Shown: positions 26,666 through 34,724 of the stretch, in pieces | Position numbering within the stretch: position 1 is the first letter of the stretch | Layout of the letters: each line of letters opens with the position of its first letter | Source: an uncultured Pelagibacteraceae bacterium | Lineage (GTDB): Bacteria; Pseudomonadota; Alphaproteobacteria; Pelagibacterales; Pelagibacteraceae | Length of the DNA: 64,000 bases | Assembly: GCA_902597865.1 (NCBI GenBank) | Contig: CACJZL010000005.1 | Span: 1-64,000 of the forward strand | Direction: 5' to 3' | Position numbers and translations under genes: made by a program | Notes under the pieces: model-generated | What the model was told of the DNA's origin: nothing | Seen by the model: the letters and a program-made list of their open reading frames with translations, nothing else | The model's database searches: none

Positions 26666-26688
26666 AAATTATTTATCTAGCCCTTTTT
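26651..26688. terminator. Bidirectional intrinsic terminator
   Basis: GGGCTAGA (26659-26666) and TCTAGCCC (26676-26683) form a perfect eight-pair stem with a nine-base loop, flanked by eight A on the left (26651-26658) and five T on the right (26684-26688). It can therefore end transcription from both strands: the phosphoribosyltransferase gene on plus and the purine permease gene on minus. The TAG stop of the plus gene is part of the stem. Confidence 0.88.
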
Positions 26689-26701
26689 AAATTAATTTAA
26701 A

Positions 26702-28012
26702 TTAAGCAACTACAAAACTTAAAACACTTAAAATAGCAATAATCCATATCGCCGGCGAAGTAGTTGTAAATTTTCCTGTAAAAATTTTAATTAAAGCATA
26801 CGCCACAAAAGCAAGCGCAATACCATTGCTTATACTATACGTTAAAGGCATGGTAATCATCGCAACTATAGCAGGAGCAGACTCAGAAATGTCATCCCAG
26901 GAAATGTCTGTAATATTTCTGACGAATAAAACTGCTACATATAATAACGCTGCTCCATCAATTTCTTTGGGCAAACTTGTCGCTAAAGGAGAAAAAAATA
27001 AACATGACAGAAATAACACACCAATAACTAATGATGTCATACCTGTTCTTCCACCTGCTTTTACTCCTGCTCCTGACTCGACATAACTTGTAACGGTAGT
27101 AGTTCCCATTAAAGCTCCAGCGACTGTACCAACACTGTCAGACAACATTGCTTTATTAATATCTTGGACTTTACCTTTGCTGTCTACCTTACCTGCTACG
27201 TTTGCTACCGAAGTTAATGTTCCGGCTGTGTCAAAGAAATCAATAAATAGCAAAGTAAATACTACAGTAGACATACTTGCAGTCAAAGCAGCTTTGAGAT
27301 CAAAGTCAAACAAGTAAGTCATAGGAGGCGGTGTATCAACTATCCCATTAAACTTTGCAAGACCTGTTGCCCATGCAATTATACTAAATGCAATTATTCC
27401 AATTATAATATTGCCTTTGACTTTAAGTTTTTCTAAAACAACCATGGCCACAAAAGCTAAACATCCTAAAAGTACCAACGGATTTTTAATATCACCTAAA
27501 GTAACTAAGGTAACTGGATGATCTCCAACTACACCCATAATTTCAAGACCAATTATAGCTAAGAATAAACCTATCCCAGCACCAATCCCTAATTTCAAAC
27601 TTCTTGGTATAGAATTTATTAACCAAGCTCTTAAAGGAGTAAGTGAAATTATTAAAAATAGAACCCCCGCAACGAGCACCGCACCAAGAGCAGCTTGTGG
27701 AGAGTAACCCATTCCACCCACAACTCCGAAAGCAACAAATGCATTTATTCCCATTCCAGGCGCAAGACCTATTGGCCAAGTTTTTCCATAAAAAGCCATT
27801 ATGAAACAAGCTACGGCAGTTGCTAAAATTGTTGCGGTGAAAACTGCTCCAAAATCAAAAAAACCTTTCTCAGGACCAGCAAATTCTCCTGACAATATAA
27901 AAGGATTTAAAAACATAATATAAGCCATTGTTAGGAAAGTTGTTACCCCTGCAATAACCTCTGTTTTAAAACTAGTTTTATGTTTTTTATATTCGAAATA
28001 TTTATCTAACAT
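26702..28012 (-). CDS. NCS2 family purine permease (AzgA/GhxP/PbuG type)
   Basis: The 436-residue protein has twelve or more membrane segments and the motifs of the AzgA-like branch of nucleobase:cation symporters: FEYKKHKTSFKTEVIAGVTTFLTMAYIMFLNP at the N-terminus, GLAPGMGINAFVAFG near residue 77 and GTTTVTSYVESGAGVKAGGRTG near 305. Members take up adenine, guanine or hypoxanthine with protons. The start is supported by a strong GGAGG Shine-Dalgarno four bases upstream (28017-28021). Pairing with the neighbouring phosphoribosyltransferase fits a purine-salvage unit, although they are convergent, not one operon. Confidence 0.92.
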   Translation of the reverse strand: MLDKYFEYKKHKTSFKTEVIAGVTTFLTMAYIMFLNPFILSGEFAGPEKGFFDFGAVFTATILATAVACFIMAFYGKTWPIGLAPGMGINAFVAFGVVGGMGYSPQAALGAVLVAGVLFLIISLTPLRAWLINSIPRSLKLGIGAGIGLFLAIIGLEIMGVVGDHPVTLVTLGDIKNPLVLLGCLAFVAMVVLEKLKVKGNIIIGIIAFSIIAWATGLAKFNGIVDTPPPMTYLFDFDLKAALTASMSTVVFTLLFIDFFDTAGTLTSVANVAGKVDSKGKVQDINKAMLSDSVGTVAGALMGTTTVTSYVESGAGVKAGGRTGMTSLVIGVLFLSCLFFSPLATSLPKEIDGAALLYVAVLFVRNITDISWDDISESAPAIVAMITMPLTYSISNGIALAFVAYALIKIFTGKFTTTSPAIWIIAILSVLSFVVA

Positions 28013-28088
28013 GAGACCTCCAATTTAATATATTGATTATCAGATTCTTTTTTTAATTACTTTAATTACTTGTTTTTTATTAACAAAT

Positions 28089-28117
28089 TTCAACTTGAAG
28101 TTTATTTTTTACGTAAA
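28089..28117. promoter_or_regulatory. Two small palindromes between purine permease and lipoprotein genes
   Basis: TTCAACTTGAA (28089-28099) and TTTACGTAAA (28108-28117) are near-perfect palindromes in the 126-base divergent gap. They could be operator half-sites or chance in AT-rich DNA. No purine riboswitch-like core is visible in the permease leader. The rest of the gap is AT-rich without a clear promoter. Confidence 0.25.
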
Positions 28118-28138
28118 GTAATTATAATAAATATCAAA

Positions 28139-28444
28139 ATGATAAAAAAAATACTTATTATAATTTTATTGATACCGTTAGTTTATGGATGTCAAACAGT
28201 CCAGGACAAAACAAATAATTTAGTCGAAAAAGAAGAAAAATACCTAGAAAAATTTATTCATAAAAAAATTGATAAAGTTATTCAAGAATTTGGAGAACCA
28301 ACGCAATATTTAACGCCAGACCCAGAGAGCGGTGGAGGAAAATTAATATACAACACAAAAAAATTGGGAATTAAATGTGTAAGAACTTTTGAAATTGATG
28401 AGTCAGAGAGAGTTGTAGGATTTTCATCGAAAGGATGTTTTTGA
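28139..28444 (+). CDS. Small lipoprotein of unknown function
   Basis: From the ATG at 28139 the 101-residue product has a lipoprotein signal ending LVYG-C at residue 17-18, then a charged linker (VEKEEKYLEKFIHKKIDKVIQEFG) and a short domain with GEPTQYLTPDPESGG, KCVRTFEIDES and a final KGCF. The layout (GEPT... tyrosine... C...C) resembles SmpA/OmlA-like small outer-membrane lipoproteins, but the match is weak. An upstream TTG at 28070 would hide the signal peptide, so the later ATG is preferred. Function unknown. A GC-rich hairpin follows at the stop codon. Confidence 0.7.
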   Translation: MIKKILIIILLIPLVYGCQTVQDKTNNLVEKEEKYLEKFIHKKIDKVIQEFGEPTQYLTPDPESGGGKLIYNTKKLGIKCVRTFEIDESERVVGFSSKGCF

Positions 28445-28467
28445 CTTGTGGGGAAAAACCCCACAAG
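28445..28467. terminator. Strong hairpin between convergent genes, no U tract
   Basis: CTTGTGGGG (28445-28453) and CCCCACAAG (28459-28467) form a perfect nine-pair, GC-rich stem with an AAAAA loop. It begins directly after the lipoprotein stop and lies 12 bases from the hsp20 stop. Neither strand shows a T run after the stem, so it is not a classical intrinsic terminator; it may block 3' exonucleases or assist Rho. Confidence 0.5.
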
Positions 28468-28478
28468 CAAGGTTGAAC

Positions 28479-28925
28479 TTATTTGATTTCAATAAGCTTT
28501 TTTTTCTTATAATCAGGTATTACTCTTTCGCAAGCGATAGTTAGCAAACCATCTTTTAACTCGGCTTCGTTTACTTTAACATCATCTGCTATTGTAAATG
28601 ATCTAGCGAATTGTCTTTGAGATATTCCTTTATGTAAAATCTCTCCGTCCTGATCTTTGTTTACTGATTTATCTGTCTGTTTTGTTCTAACAGTCAGCAT
28701 ATTATCTTCAAATTCCACCTCTACATCTTTTTTAGTAAAACCAGCTAAAGCAACTTCAATAGAATATTTATCTTTGCCTGTTTTTCTAATATTGTAAGGC
28801 GGGTAATTTGATTGCATACTCATTCCTCCATTACCCAACATGTTCTCAAATTGATCAAACATGTCGTCAAAACCAATTGAAAATGGTCTTAAGGAATTGA
28901 ATATTGATAGATCCTTACTTGTCAT
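28479..28925 (-). CDS. Hsp20/alpha-crystallin family small heat-shock protein (IbpA-like)
   Basis: The 148-residue chaperone holds a central alpha-crystallin domain from about residue 35 (NYPPYNIRKTGKDKYSIEVALAGF) to 135 (GLLTIACERVIP), with an N-terminal SLRPFSIGFDDMFDQFE typical of IbpA-like proteins. It binds unfolding proteins to keep them from aggregating. I chose the ATG at 28925 over one seven codons earlier because an AAAGGAGGA Shine-Dalgarno lies just upstream, in a hairpin that looks like a ROSE thermometer. A sigma32-type promoter precedes it. Transcription is thus predicted to be doubly heat controlled. Confidence 0.95.
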   Translation of the reverse strand: MTSKDLSIFNSLRPFSIGFDDMFDQFENMLGNGGMSMQSNYPPYNIRKTGKDKYSIEVALAGFTKKDVEVEFEDNMLTVRTKQTDKSVNKDQDGEILHKGISQRQFARSFTIADDVKVNEAELKDGLLTIACERVIPDYKKKKLIEIK

Positions 28926-28929
28926 ATTA

Positions 28930-28976
28930 TCCTCCTTTGTTAGCAAGAATTAAAAAGGTCCCATTAGGCAACCTTT
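28930..28976 (-). ncRNA. ROSE-like RNA thermometer in the hsp20 leader
   Basis: Two hairpins fill the leader. The first pairs AAAGGT (28976-28971) with ACCTTT (28959-28954), with an inner CC/GG pair. The second pairs TCTTGCT (28948-28942) with AGGAGGA (28936-28930) across an AACAA loop, holding the Shine-Dalgarno; reading outward from the loop the pairs are UA, CG, G-G, UA, UG, CG, UA. The UUGCU opposite AGGA with a central G-G mismatch is the defining core of ROSE elements, which melt on heating and control hsp20 genes in alpha- and gammaproteobacteria. Read by eye, not by covariance search. Confidence 0.72.
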
Positions 28977-28983
28977 AATAAAT

Positions 28984-29011
28984 ATATGGTAACTATTTTT
29001 ATTTTTTCAAG
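28984..29011 (-). promoter_or_regulatory. Sigma32 (RpoH) promoter of hsp20
   Basis: On the minus strand CTTGAAA (29011-29005) is an exact heat-shock -35 element. After 13 bases comes TACCATAT (28991-28984), matching the CCCCATnT -10 consensus except at its first two positions. The predicted start, near 28977, would place the transcript's 5' end right at the first hairpin of the ROSE-like leader, so promoter and thermometer fit together. Confidence 0.75.
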
Positions 29012-29020
29012 ATGTTGGAA

Positions 29021-31096
29021 TTAAATTTTTTTTGCAATCTTACATATGAAAGCATAATCAAAAGCTATTTCTTCAATAATCCCATCTCTACCAGACTTGC
29101 CACCGTGACCCGCATTCATTTCAGTTTTTAAAAGTAAAAGATTATTATCGGTTTTATTATCTCTTAACTTTGCAGTGAATTTTAAAGGTTCATCAAACAA
29201 AACCCTATTGTCACTAAGGCTAGTAGTAATTAAAATATTTGGATAATCCATTTTTTTAATATTATTGTATGGCGCGTATGAGTAAATATAATCAAAGTGC
29301 TCTTTGTTGTCTTTTGCATTTCCAAACTCATCAAATTCTCCAATCGTCAAAGGCAATGAGTGATCAAGATTGGTTGTTAAACTGTCGACAAACGGAACAG
29401 CCATAATCATACCTAAAAATAAATCTGGTTTTTCATTTACCACTGCTCCCATCAGCAACCCACCAGCTGATCCTCCCATACCAATAATTTTTTTCTTTGA
29501 AGTATATTTTTTATCAATTAAAAATTTTGCACAAGATATGTAGTCTTGAAAAGTATTTTTTTTATTCAATAATTTTCCTTCTTTCCACCACTTCATCCCT
29601 CTTTCCATTCCTCCTCTAATATGGGCCGTTGCCCAAATAATATCTCTATTGATTAAGCTTAATCTGGTAGAAGAGAACGATGGCCACATTGAATTTCCGT
29701 AAGAACCATATCCATACAAAAGCAAGTCTGAATTACCATCCAATTTTGTAGATTTTTTTCTTGTAATTGTGATTGGAATTATTCTTCCATCATGTCCCTC
29801 GCACTCAAGTCTTTCAACAATATAATCATTTGAATTATGGCCTGATGGAATTATTTGTTCTTTGACAAGTTTTTTTTCTTTAGTTTTAAGATTGTAAATA
29901 AAAGTTCTAGATGGAGTTTTGGGAGTAGAGTAAGAAATATATATATCATCTGTGTTACGATCTCTCTGCATAAGAGAAACAGATGAGTCATAAACGGTTT
30001 CTTCAGTAAAAATTATCTCCTCCTCTTTATTTGTTTTAAGATTTTTGACGTAAATTTTATCAAGAGCGTTTTTAAGCTCTGATCTAATTTGCCAGTTATT
30101 GAGAAATGTTAAATTTCCAACCATAGTTTCTGATTGGCTTGGAATATAAGTTTCCCATACTTTAGACTCAATATTATTTGAAATTAAAATTCTAAAATCC
30201 TCAGCGTCCTCATTCGTGTGCATGTAAAAATTTCCACCCCATGAATTTACACTGTAAATTATTCCTTTTTTTCTTTGTTGAATAAGTTTAGGCTCAGGTT
30301 TTTTTTCATCTGCACCAAAGTAATATTTCTCTGATGTATTGTGATCTGAGCTATTTATAAAATAATACTTTTCGTCTGAACTTATCCCAATGCTTACCGT
30401 AAATGCTTTTGTTTTTTCCTCAAATATAAGTAAATCTTCATTAATAGATGATCCGATTTGATGTCTAAAAATTGATCTTGGTCTGTGATTTTCGTCCAAC
30501 TTAGAATAAAATATATATTGGTCGTCAAGACTAAAATTTATAGAGCCAGAAGTATTTTCAATTTTTTCAGTAACTAGTTTACCAGTTTGAATATCTCTGA
30601 CATAAATTGTAAAATATTCTGAACCTTTTAAATCTAAAGAGTAGGCAAGAAATTTATCGTTATAGCTTACTTCAAGATCACCTACTCCAAAATACTCAGT
30701 CTTCAATTTACTTTTTTCATTATCACCATTCCAAATTTCCTCAACTTCATCAGTTCCAATTTTCTTACGGCATTTAATTGAATAGTTTCCTTTTTTAGTC
30801 GTTTTAGTCCAATACTCATAATTTTTGTCTTTAAAAGGAAGAGACTCATCATCTAACTTTATTCTTCCTTTGATTTCATTAAACAATGTTTTTTGAAATT
30901 CTTTAGTATCTTTTAAGTGAAACTCAGTATACTTATTTTCCTCTTCTAAATACTTTCTTACCTCTGGTAAAAGCTTTGAACTGTCTTTCAAAACCTCCAA
31001 TATATTTTTTTGGTGAACCCAGCTATAATCGTCTGTCCAGGTGACGTTATGGCAGGATTTAGTTTCTGATTTTTTTGAAAGTTGTGGTATTTTCAT
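29021..31096 (-). CDS. ptrB: Oligopeptidase B (S9 prolyl oligopeptidase family)
   Basis: The 691-residue serine peptidase has an N-terminal beta-propeller (about residues 70-410) and a C-terminal alpha/beta-hydrolase domain. The nucleophile is in GMGGSAGGLLMGAVVNEKPDLF near residue 533, preceded by LLLYGYGSYGNSMWPSFS and AHIRGGMERGMKWW; the catalytic histidine is in NAGHGGKSGR near 664. Oligopeptidase B cuts short peptides after basic residues, probably for peptide recycling. Length matches E. coli PtrB (686). Its start lies only 13 bases from the start of the divergent J-protein gene, so their promoters must lie in each other's coding regions. Confidence 0.93.
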   Translation of the reverse strand: MKIPQLSKKSETKSCHNVTWTDDYSWVHQKNILEVLKDSSKLLPEVRKYLEEENKYTEFHLKDTKEFQKTLFNEIKGRIKLDDESLPFKDKNYEYWTKTTKKGNYSIKCRKKIGTDEVEEIWNGDNEKSKLKTEYFGVGDLEVSYNDKFLAYSLDLKGSEYFTIYVRDIQTGKLVTEKIENTSGSINFSLDDQYIFYSKLDENHRPRSIFRHQIGSSINEDLLIFEEKTKAFTVSIGISSDEKYYFINSSDHNTSEKYYFGADEKKPEPKLIQQRKKGIIYSVNSWGGNFYMHTNEDAEDFRILISNNIESKVWETYIPSQSETMVGNLTFLNNWQIRSELKNALDKIYVKNLKTNKEEEIIFTEETVYDSSVSLMQRDRNTDDIYISYSTPKTPSRTFIYNLKTKEKKLVKEQIIPSGHNSNDYIVERLECEGHDGRIIPITITRKKSTKLDGNSDLLLYGYGSYGNSMWPSFSSTRLSLINRDIIWATAHIRGGMERGMKWWKEGKLLNKKNTFQDYISCAKFLIDKKYTSKKKIIGMGGSAGGLLMGAVVNEKPDLFLGMIMAVPFVDSLTTNLDHSLPLTIGEFDEFGNAKDNKEHFDYIYSYAPYNNIKKMDYPNILITTSLSDNRVLFDEPLKFTAKLRDNKTDNNLLLLKTEMNAGHGGKSGRDGIIEEIAFDYAFICKIAKKI

Positions 31097-31109
31097 AACA
31101 ACTATTTAC

Positions 31110-31616
31110 ATGAATTTTTTTTTTATAACACTTGTTATTTTTGTCGTAATATATTTGATATTAAATTGGTTTGCTAAAACCTCGAGTAGAAAAATTTCAA
31201 AGTTTATTAGATCATTTGTAATTATCTTATCCATAGTCCTTGCTATTACGATGGTGGTTGCTGGAAGATATATATTTTCACTACCTTTTTTACTTATGGT
31301 GCTTCCTATATTAAAAACAAAAGCTGGTTTTACCCTTTTTCAATTATTTAGGTTCTGGGGCTTATTAAACGTTCTAAAAAATTCTGGAAGATTTAATTTT
31401 AATAATTTTAATAAAAATCTCAATACTAGCGAGATTACTCTGGATGAGGCGTATAAAATTCTTAATCTTGATCCAAAAAAAAAATACTCAAAAGATGAAA
31501 TTTTAAATTCTTATAAAAAGATAATGAAAAAAATTCATCCAGACATTAGCCCTGAATTGACTAGGTTAGCCTCAATTGTCAATGAGGCTAAGGACGTTGT
31601 TCTAAAAAATATTTGA
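31110..31616 (+). CDS. Membrane-anchored J-domain protein (TIM14/Pam18-like)
   Basis: From the ATG at 31110 the 168-residue protein has two or three N-terminal membrane segments (about residues 4-20 and 32-70) and a C-terminal J domain (about 107-165) with the essential HPD in MKKIHPDIS; EITLDEAYKILNLDP is helix I. This is the topology of mitochondrial Tim14/Pam18 and its alphaproteobacterial relatives, where a membrane-bound J domain stimulates DnaK on the cytosolic side. An earlier start at 31041 would run antisense through the ptrB start, so it is rejected. It overlaps convergent GT9 coding by 15 bases. Confidence 0.83.
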   Translation: MNFFFITLVIFVVIYLILNWFAKTSSRKISKFIRSFVIILSIVLAITMVVAGRYIFSLPFLLMVLPILKTKAGFTLFQLFRFWGLLNVLKNSGRFNFNNFNKNLNTSEITLDEAYKILNLDPKKKYSKDEILNSYKKIMKKIHPDISPELTRLASIVNEAKDVVLKNI

Positions 31617-32570
31617 CAAAATTTCTTCTAGTTTTTTTTGAATCTCTGCTGGGCTTATTTTATTTTTCCCCAAAGTATCATGGCTAACTGTGTTCTCTCC
31701 TTCAGGAAGTATAGGGTGCATTAAAGAACTGTAACTTCCGTAAACTAGAGGTGTATCAGCCATAAGCACAATTGTTGGAATATTTAAAGCAGCAGATAAA
31801 TGACTGAAACTGGAGTCATTACATATCGAAACATCACAATTTTTAATAATAGGAATTATTTTGCCAATATTTAAATTATTTAATGGTATGCAAAATTCTT
31901 TTAAATCTGATTTTGTAATTTGATCCAAAATTTTAATTTCCTCCCTTGCATTCCCTGTCGCAATAAAAAATTTACATCTCCCTTTTTTTAGTGTTTTTTT
32001 CATCACTTCTATAAATATTTCCGAAGGAATTCTTTTTGTTTCACCTGACCCACCTGTTCCAAGAACAATATTAATTTCTTCATTATTAATTGAATAATTT
32101 TTCTTTGCTTGTGCAACAGTGTCTGGCTTAGGATTTATAGAAGGGTTTTCTTTGACATCAACTTTTAAAGTATCTCTTATAAATTTTTTAGCAGTCTCTA
32201 TAATATGCTGATTTTTTTTTTTAAAAAGTTTGTAACAATTTATATCTTTTATCCCACCTATTTTAGCGGCCATATAAAATCTGATCGAAGAATTAAAAAT
32301 AAAAACTTTATCAAATTTTTTATCTTTAAAATCTTTTATTAGATTAAAAAATCCTTTTACACCTGCGTGTCTATTTTCAACTTCACTTCTTTCAAGATAA
32401 ATAATTTCTTTAATATATTTTTCTTCATTTAAATATTCCGAAGCTTTAGTGTTTTTTTTAACCATTAGAGAAATTTTTTCTCCATAATAATTCGAAATTG
32501 CTTTAACAAAAGGAAGGAACATAATCATGTCTCCAATTCCCATTCGATTTTGAATTACAAGTATTTTCAT
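31602..32570 (-). CDS. Glycosyltransferase family 9 (heptosyltransferase-like)
   Basis: The 322-residue protein opens with ILVIQNRMGIGDMIMFLPFVKAIS, the GDxxxxxP motif of GT9 heptosyltransferases, and has NIVLGTGGSGETKRIPSE near residue 167 and the donor-site ISICNDSSFSHLSAALNIPTIVL-like stretch near 250-272. GT9 enzymes add heptose or related sugars to the LPS core. The final acceptor and sugar are not deducible. The gene stands alone, divergent from the DapA-like gene and convergent with the J-protein gene. Confidence 0.87.
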   Translation of the reverse strand: MKILVIQNRMGIGDMIMFLPFVKAISNYYGEKISLMVKKNTKASEYLNEEKYIKEIIYLERSEVENRHAGVKGFFNLIKDFKDKKFDKVFIFNSSIRFYMAAKIGGIKDINCYKLFKKKNQHIIETAKKFIRDTLKVDVKENPSINPKPDTVAQAKKNYSINNEEINIVLGTGGSGETKRIPSEIFIEVMKKTLKKGRCKFFIATGNAREEIKILDQITKSDLKEFCIPLNNLNIGKIIPIIKNCDVSICNDSSFSHLSAALNIPTIVLMADTPLVYGSYSSLMHPILPEGENTVSHDTLGKNKISPAEIQKKLEEILSNIF

Positions 32571-32618
32571 AGATTCTTTGTATCTTTACTAAAAAAAAAT
32601 TATTAGTTAAATTTAATT

Positions 32619-33506
32619 ATGGGAGAAATAAAAGGCATTTATGCGGCGGCTGTTTCTATACTAAATGATGACTTATCATTAGATGTTAACAAAACAGTAA
32701 AACACTGTGAAAATATAATAAATGATGGTTGTCATGGAGCTGTTTTATTTGGAAGCACTGGTCAATCACAGTTATTACCTCTTAATGAAAAAATTGAGAT
32801 GATTAATTTTGTTTCAAAAAACGACAAAATTAAAGATAAGTTGATTATCGGAACTGGACTAAATTCACTAGTAGAAAATATAAATTTTTTAAAATTATCT
32901 TTGAATATTGGTCTTAATAAATTTTTGATTATGCCTCCAGCCTACTATAATTACGGAGATAAAGAGGTAATAGAATATTATACAAAATTAATTAAATCTG
33001 TTCCTGATGCGAAAATAATTCTTTATAACTTTGAAAAACTTTGTGGATATAAATTTTCGGTTGAGTGTGTTGAAAATTTAGCAGCTAGGTTTCCCAAGAA
33101 TATAATCGGTGTAAAAGACAGCTCATACAATCTTATGGGAAACATTAAAATTAAAAATTTTTCTATTTTACCTGGATCAGAATTAAAACTCTTAAGCGGG
33201 CTTAAGAAAGATTGTTCTGGAATAATAACAGCCACATGTAATGTTACCGCCAAACTTGCAAGAAAAGTTTTTGATGACTTTGAAAAAAATAAAGATCAAA
33301 CTGTAAATGATAAACTGTGTGAAGTTAGAAAAGCTTTTGATCAGTTTAATTTAATATCAGGTTTACATTCATTTCTTAGTTTATCTGATAAGCAGTTTTT
33401 AAATATATTACCTACATGTTCCCTGCTTAGTAAACAGGATGAAAAAATTCTCATAGATAAACTTAGAGATTTAGACTTTTTAGGGAAGGATTTTAAAGCT
33501 GCATAA
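32619..33506 (+). CDS. DapA/NAL-family aldolase, not typical DapA
   Basis: The 295-residue TIM-barrel protein belongs to the dihydrodipicolinate synthase/N-acetylneuraminate lyase family: FGSTGQSQLLPLNEKIEM near residue 43 is a variant of the usual G-T-T-G-E loop, and the Schiff-base lysine is in IIGVKDSSYN near 163. The conserved YN-V-x-x-R-T-G is changed to YNFEKLCGYK near 135, so the arginine that binds the substrate carboxylate of true DapA is missing. It may act on another keto acid, as other family aldolases do. It is followed two bases later by the Cfa-like gene. Confidence 0.78.
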   Translation: MGEIKGIYAAAVSILNDDLSLDVNKTVKHCENIINDGCHGAVLFGSTGQSQLLPLNEKIEMINFVSKNDKIKDKLIIGTGLNSLVENINFLKLSLNIGLNKFLIMPPAYYNYGDKEVIEYYTKLIKSVPDAKIILYNFEKLCGYKFSVECVENLAARFPKNIIGVKDSSYNLMGNIKIKNFSILPGSELKLLSGLKKDCSGIITATCNVTAKLARKVFDDFEKNKDQTVNDKLCEVRKAFDQFNLISGLHSFLSLSDKQFLNILPTCSLLSKQDEKILIDKLRDLDFLGKDFKAA

Positions 33507-33507
33507 A

Positions 33508-34698
33508 ATGAAACTAGTTAATTTTTTAAACGATCTATTCCAAGAAGATGGATTTAGATTAATTGATGCAAACAAAAGAGAATATTTAATTGGAAAACCC
33601 AAGAAAAAAAATCCTATTATCTTGGAACTACTAGACTCATCTATGCATTATAAACTTTTGCTACTTCCCGAATTATACTTAGGAGAAGGTTATATGGATG
33701 GTAAAATTAAGATACACAATGGTACTATCACAGAATTTTTAGAAATTACTTTAAAAAATCTTGGAAAACGACATCCAAATAATTTGAGCAAGATGGTAAA
33801 TAAAATATTAGGCACATATAAATATTTGACCAATTTTAATTTTGCAAAACAATCAAAGAAAAATGTAGCTCATCATTATGACATATCTGAAAAATTATAT
33901 GATTTATTCCTTGATGGAAAAAGACAATATTCTTGTGCTTATTTCAAAAATGATAACGATACCTTAGAAGCTGCGCAAAATAATAAAATTGATCACATAA
34001 TTAAGAAATTAGACATTAAGGATAATCAAACTGTTCTTGATATTGGCTCAGGATGGGGCGGAATGGCAATTGAAATTGCAAAAAAAACAAAAGCCAGAGT
34101 CCTTGGTATAACTTTATCGGAAAATCAACTCAAGTATAGCAGACAAAAAGCAAAGGAAATGAATCTTGAAAACCAAGTTAATTTTAAATTAATTGATTAC
34201 AGAGAATTAAAATCAAAATTTGATAGAATTGTTAGTGTTGGTATGTTTGAACATGTTGGAAAAAAATTTTACAGAAAATACTTTAAATGTGTCCACGATC
34301 TTTTAAATGAAAATGGAGTTGCATTAATCCATACTATTGGTTCTATTGATAGGCCTAGAGACCCACAACCTTGGATTTCTAAATACATTTTTCCGGGTGG
34401 CTACACACCTAGCTTAAGCGAAATTGCAAGACCGATAGAGGACTCAAACTTAGTTCTAAATGATTTAGAGGTTTTAAGGTTGCATTATGCACATACTTTA
34501 AGAAATTGGAGAGAAAGATTTCTTAATAAAAAAGATAAAGTATTAGAAATGTTTGATGAAAGATTTTTAAGAATGTGGGAATTTTATTTGGCCGGTTGTG
34601 AGATGGCTTTTAAATGGGGAGATCAGGTTGTATTTCAATTACAATTGAGCAAGGATAAAACTACAATACCACCTACAAGAGACTATATTTATCAATAA
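33508..34698 (+). CDS. Cyclopropane-fatty-acyl-phospholipid synthase-like methyltransferase
   Basis: The 396-residue protein has an N-terminal region and a SAM-dependent methyltransferase domain: HHYDISEKLYDLFLDGKRQYSCAYF near residues 123-147, SAM loop VLDIGSGWGGMAIEIA near 172, VSVGMFEHVG near 238 and a C-terminal LRNWRERFL. These are Cfa family motifs; the enzyme would add a methylene to unsaturated acyl chains, or methylate them, in membrane phospholipids. Length is close to E. coli Cfa (382). It follows the DapA-like gene with one base between them and precedes a lysine-rich protein gene by 26 bases. Confidence 0.87.
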   Translation: MKLVNFLNDLFQEDGFRLIDANKREYLIGKPKKKNPIILELLDSSMHYKLLLLPELYLGEGYMDGKIKIHNGTITEFLEITLKNLGKRHPNNLSKMVNKILGTYKYLTNFNFAKQSKKNVAHHYDISEKLYDLFLDGKRQYSCAYFKNDNDTLEAAQNNKIDHIIKKLDIKDNQTVLDIGSGWGGMAIEIAKKTKARVLGITLSENQLKYSRQKAKEMNLENQVNFKLIDYRELKSKFDRIVSVGMFEHVGKKFYRKYFKCVHDLLNENGVALIHTIGSIDRPRDPQPWISKYIFPGGYTPSLSEIARPIEDSNLVLNDLEVLRLHYAHTLRNWRERFLNKKDKVLEMFDERFLRMWEFYLAGCEMAFKWGDQVVFQLQLSKDKTTIPPTRDYIYQ

Positions 34699-34724
34699 AT
34701 TACTGATAATTTTGAAATCTCCTG

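Noticed and set aside
28013..28138. Purine riboswitch in the leader of the NCS2 permease
   Set aside because: No three-way junction or conserved core could be traced; only short palindromes and a strong Shine-Dalgarno are visible.
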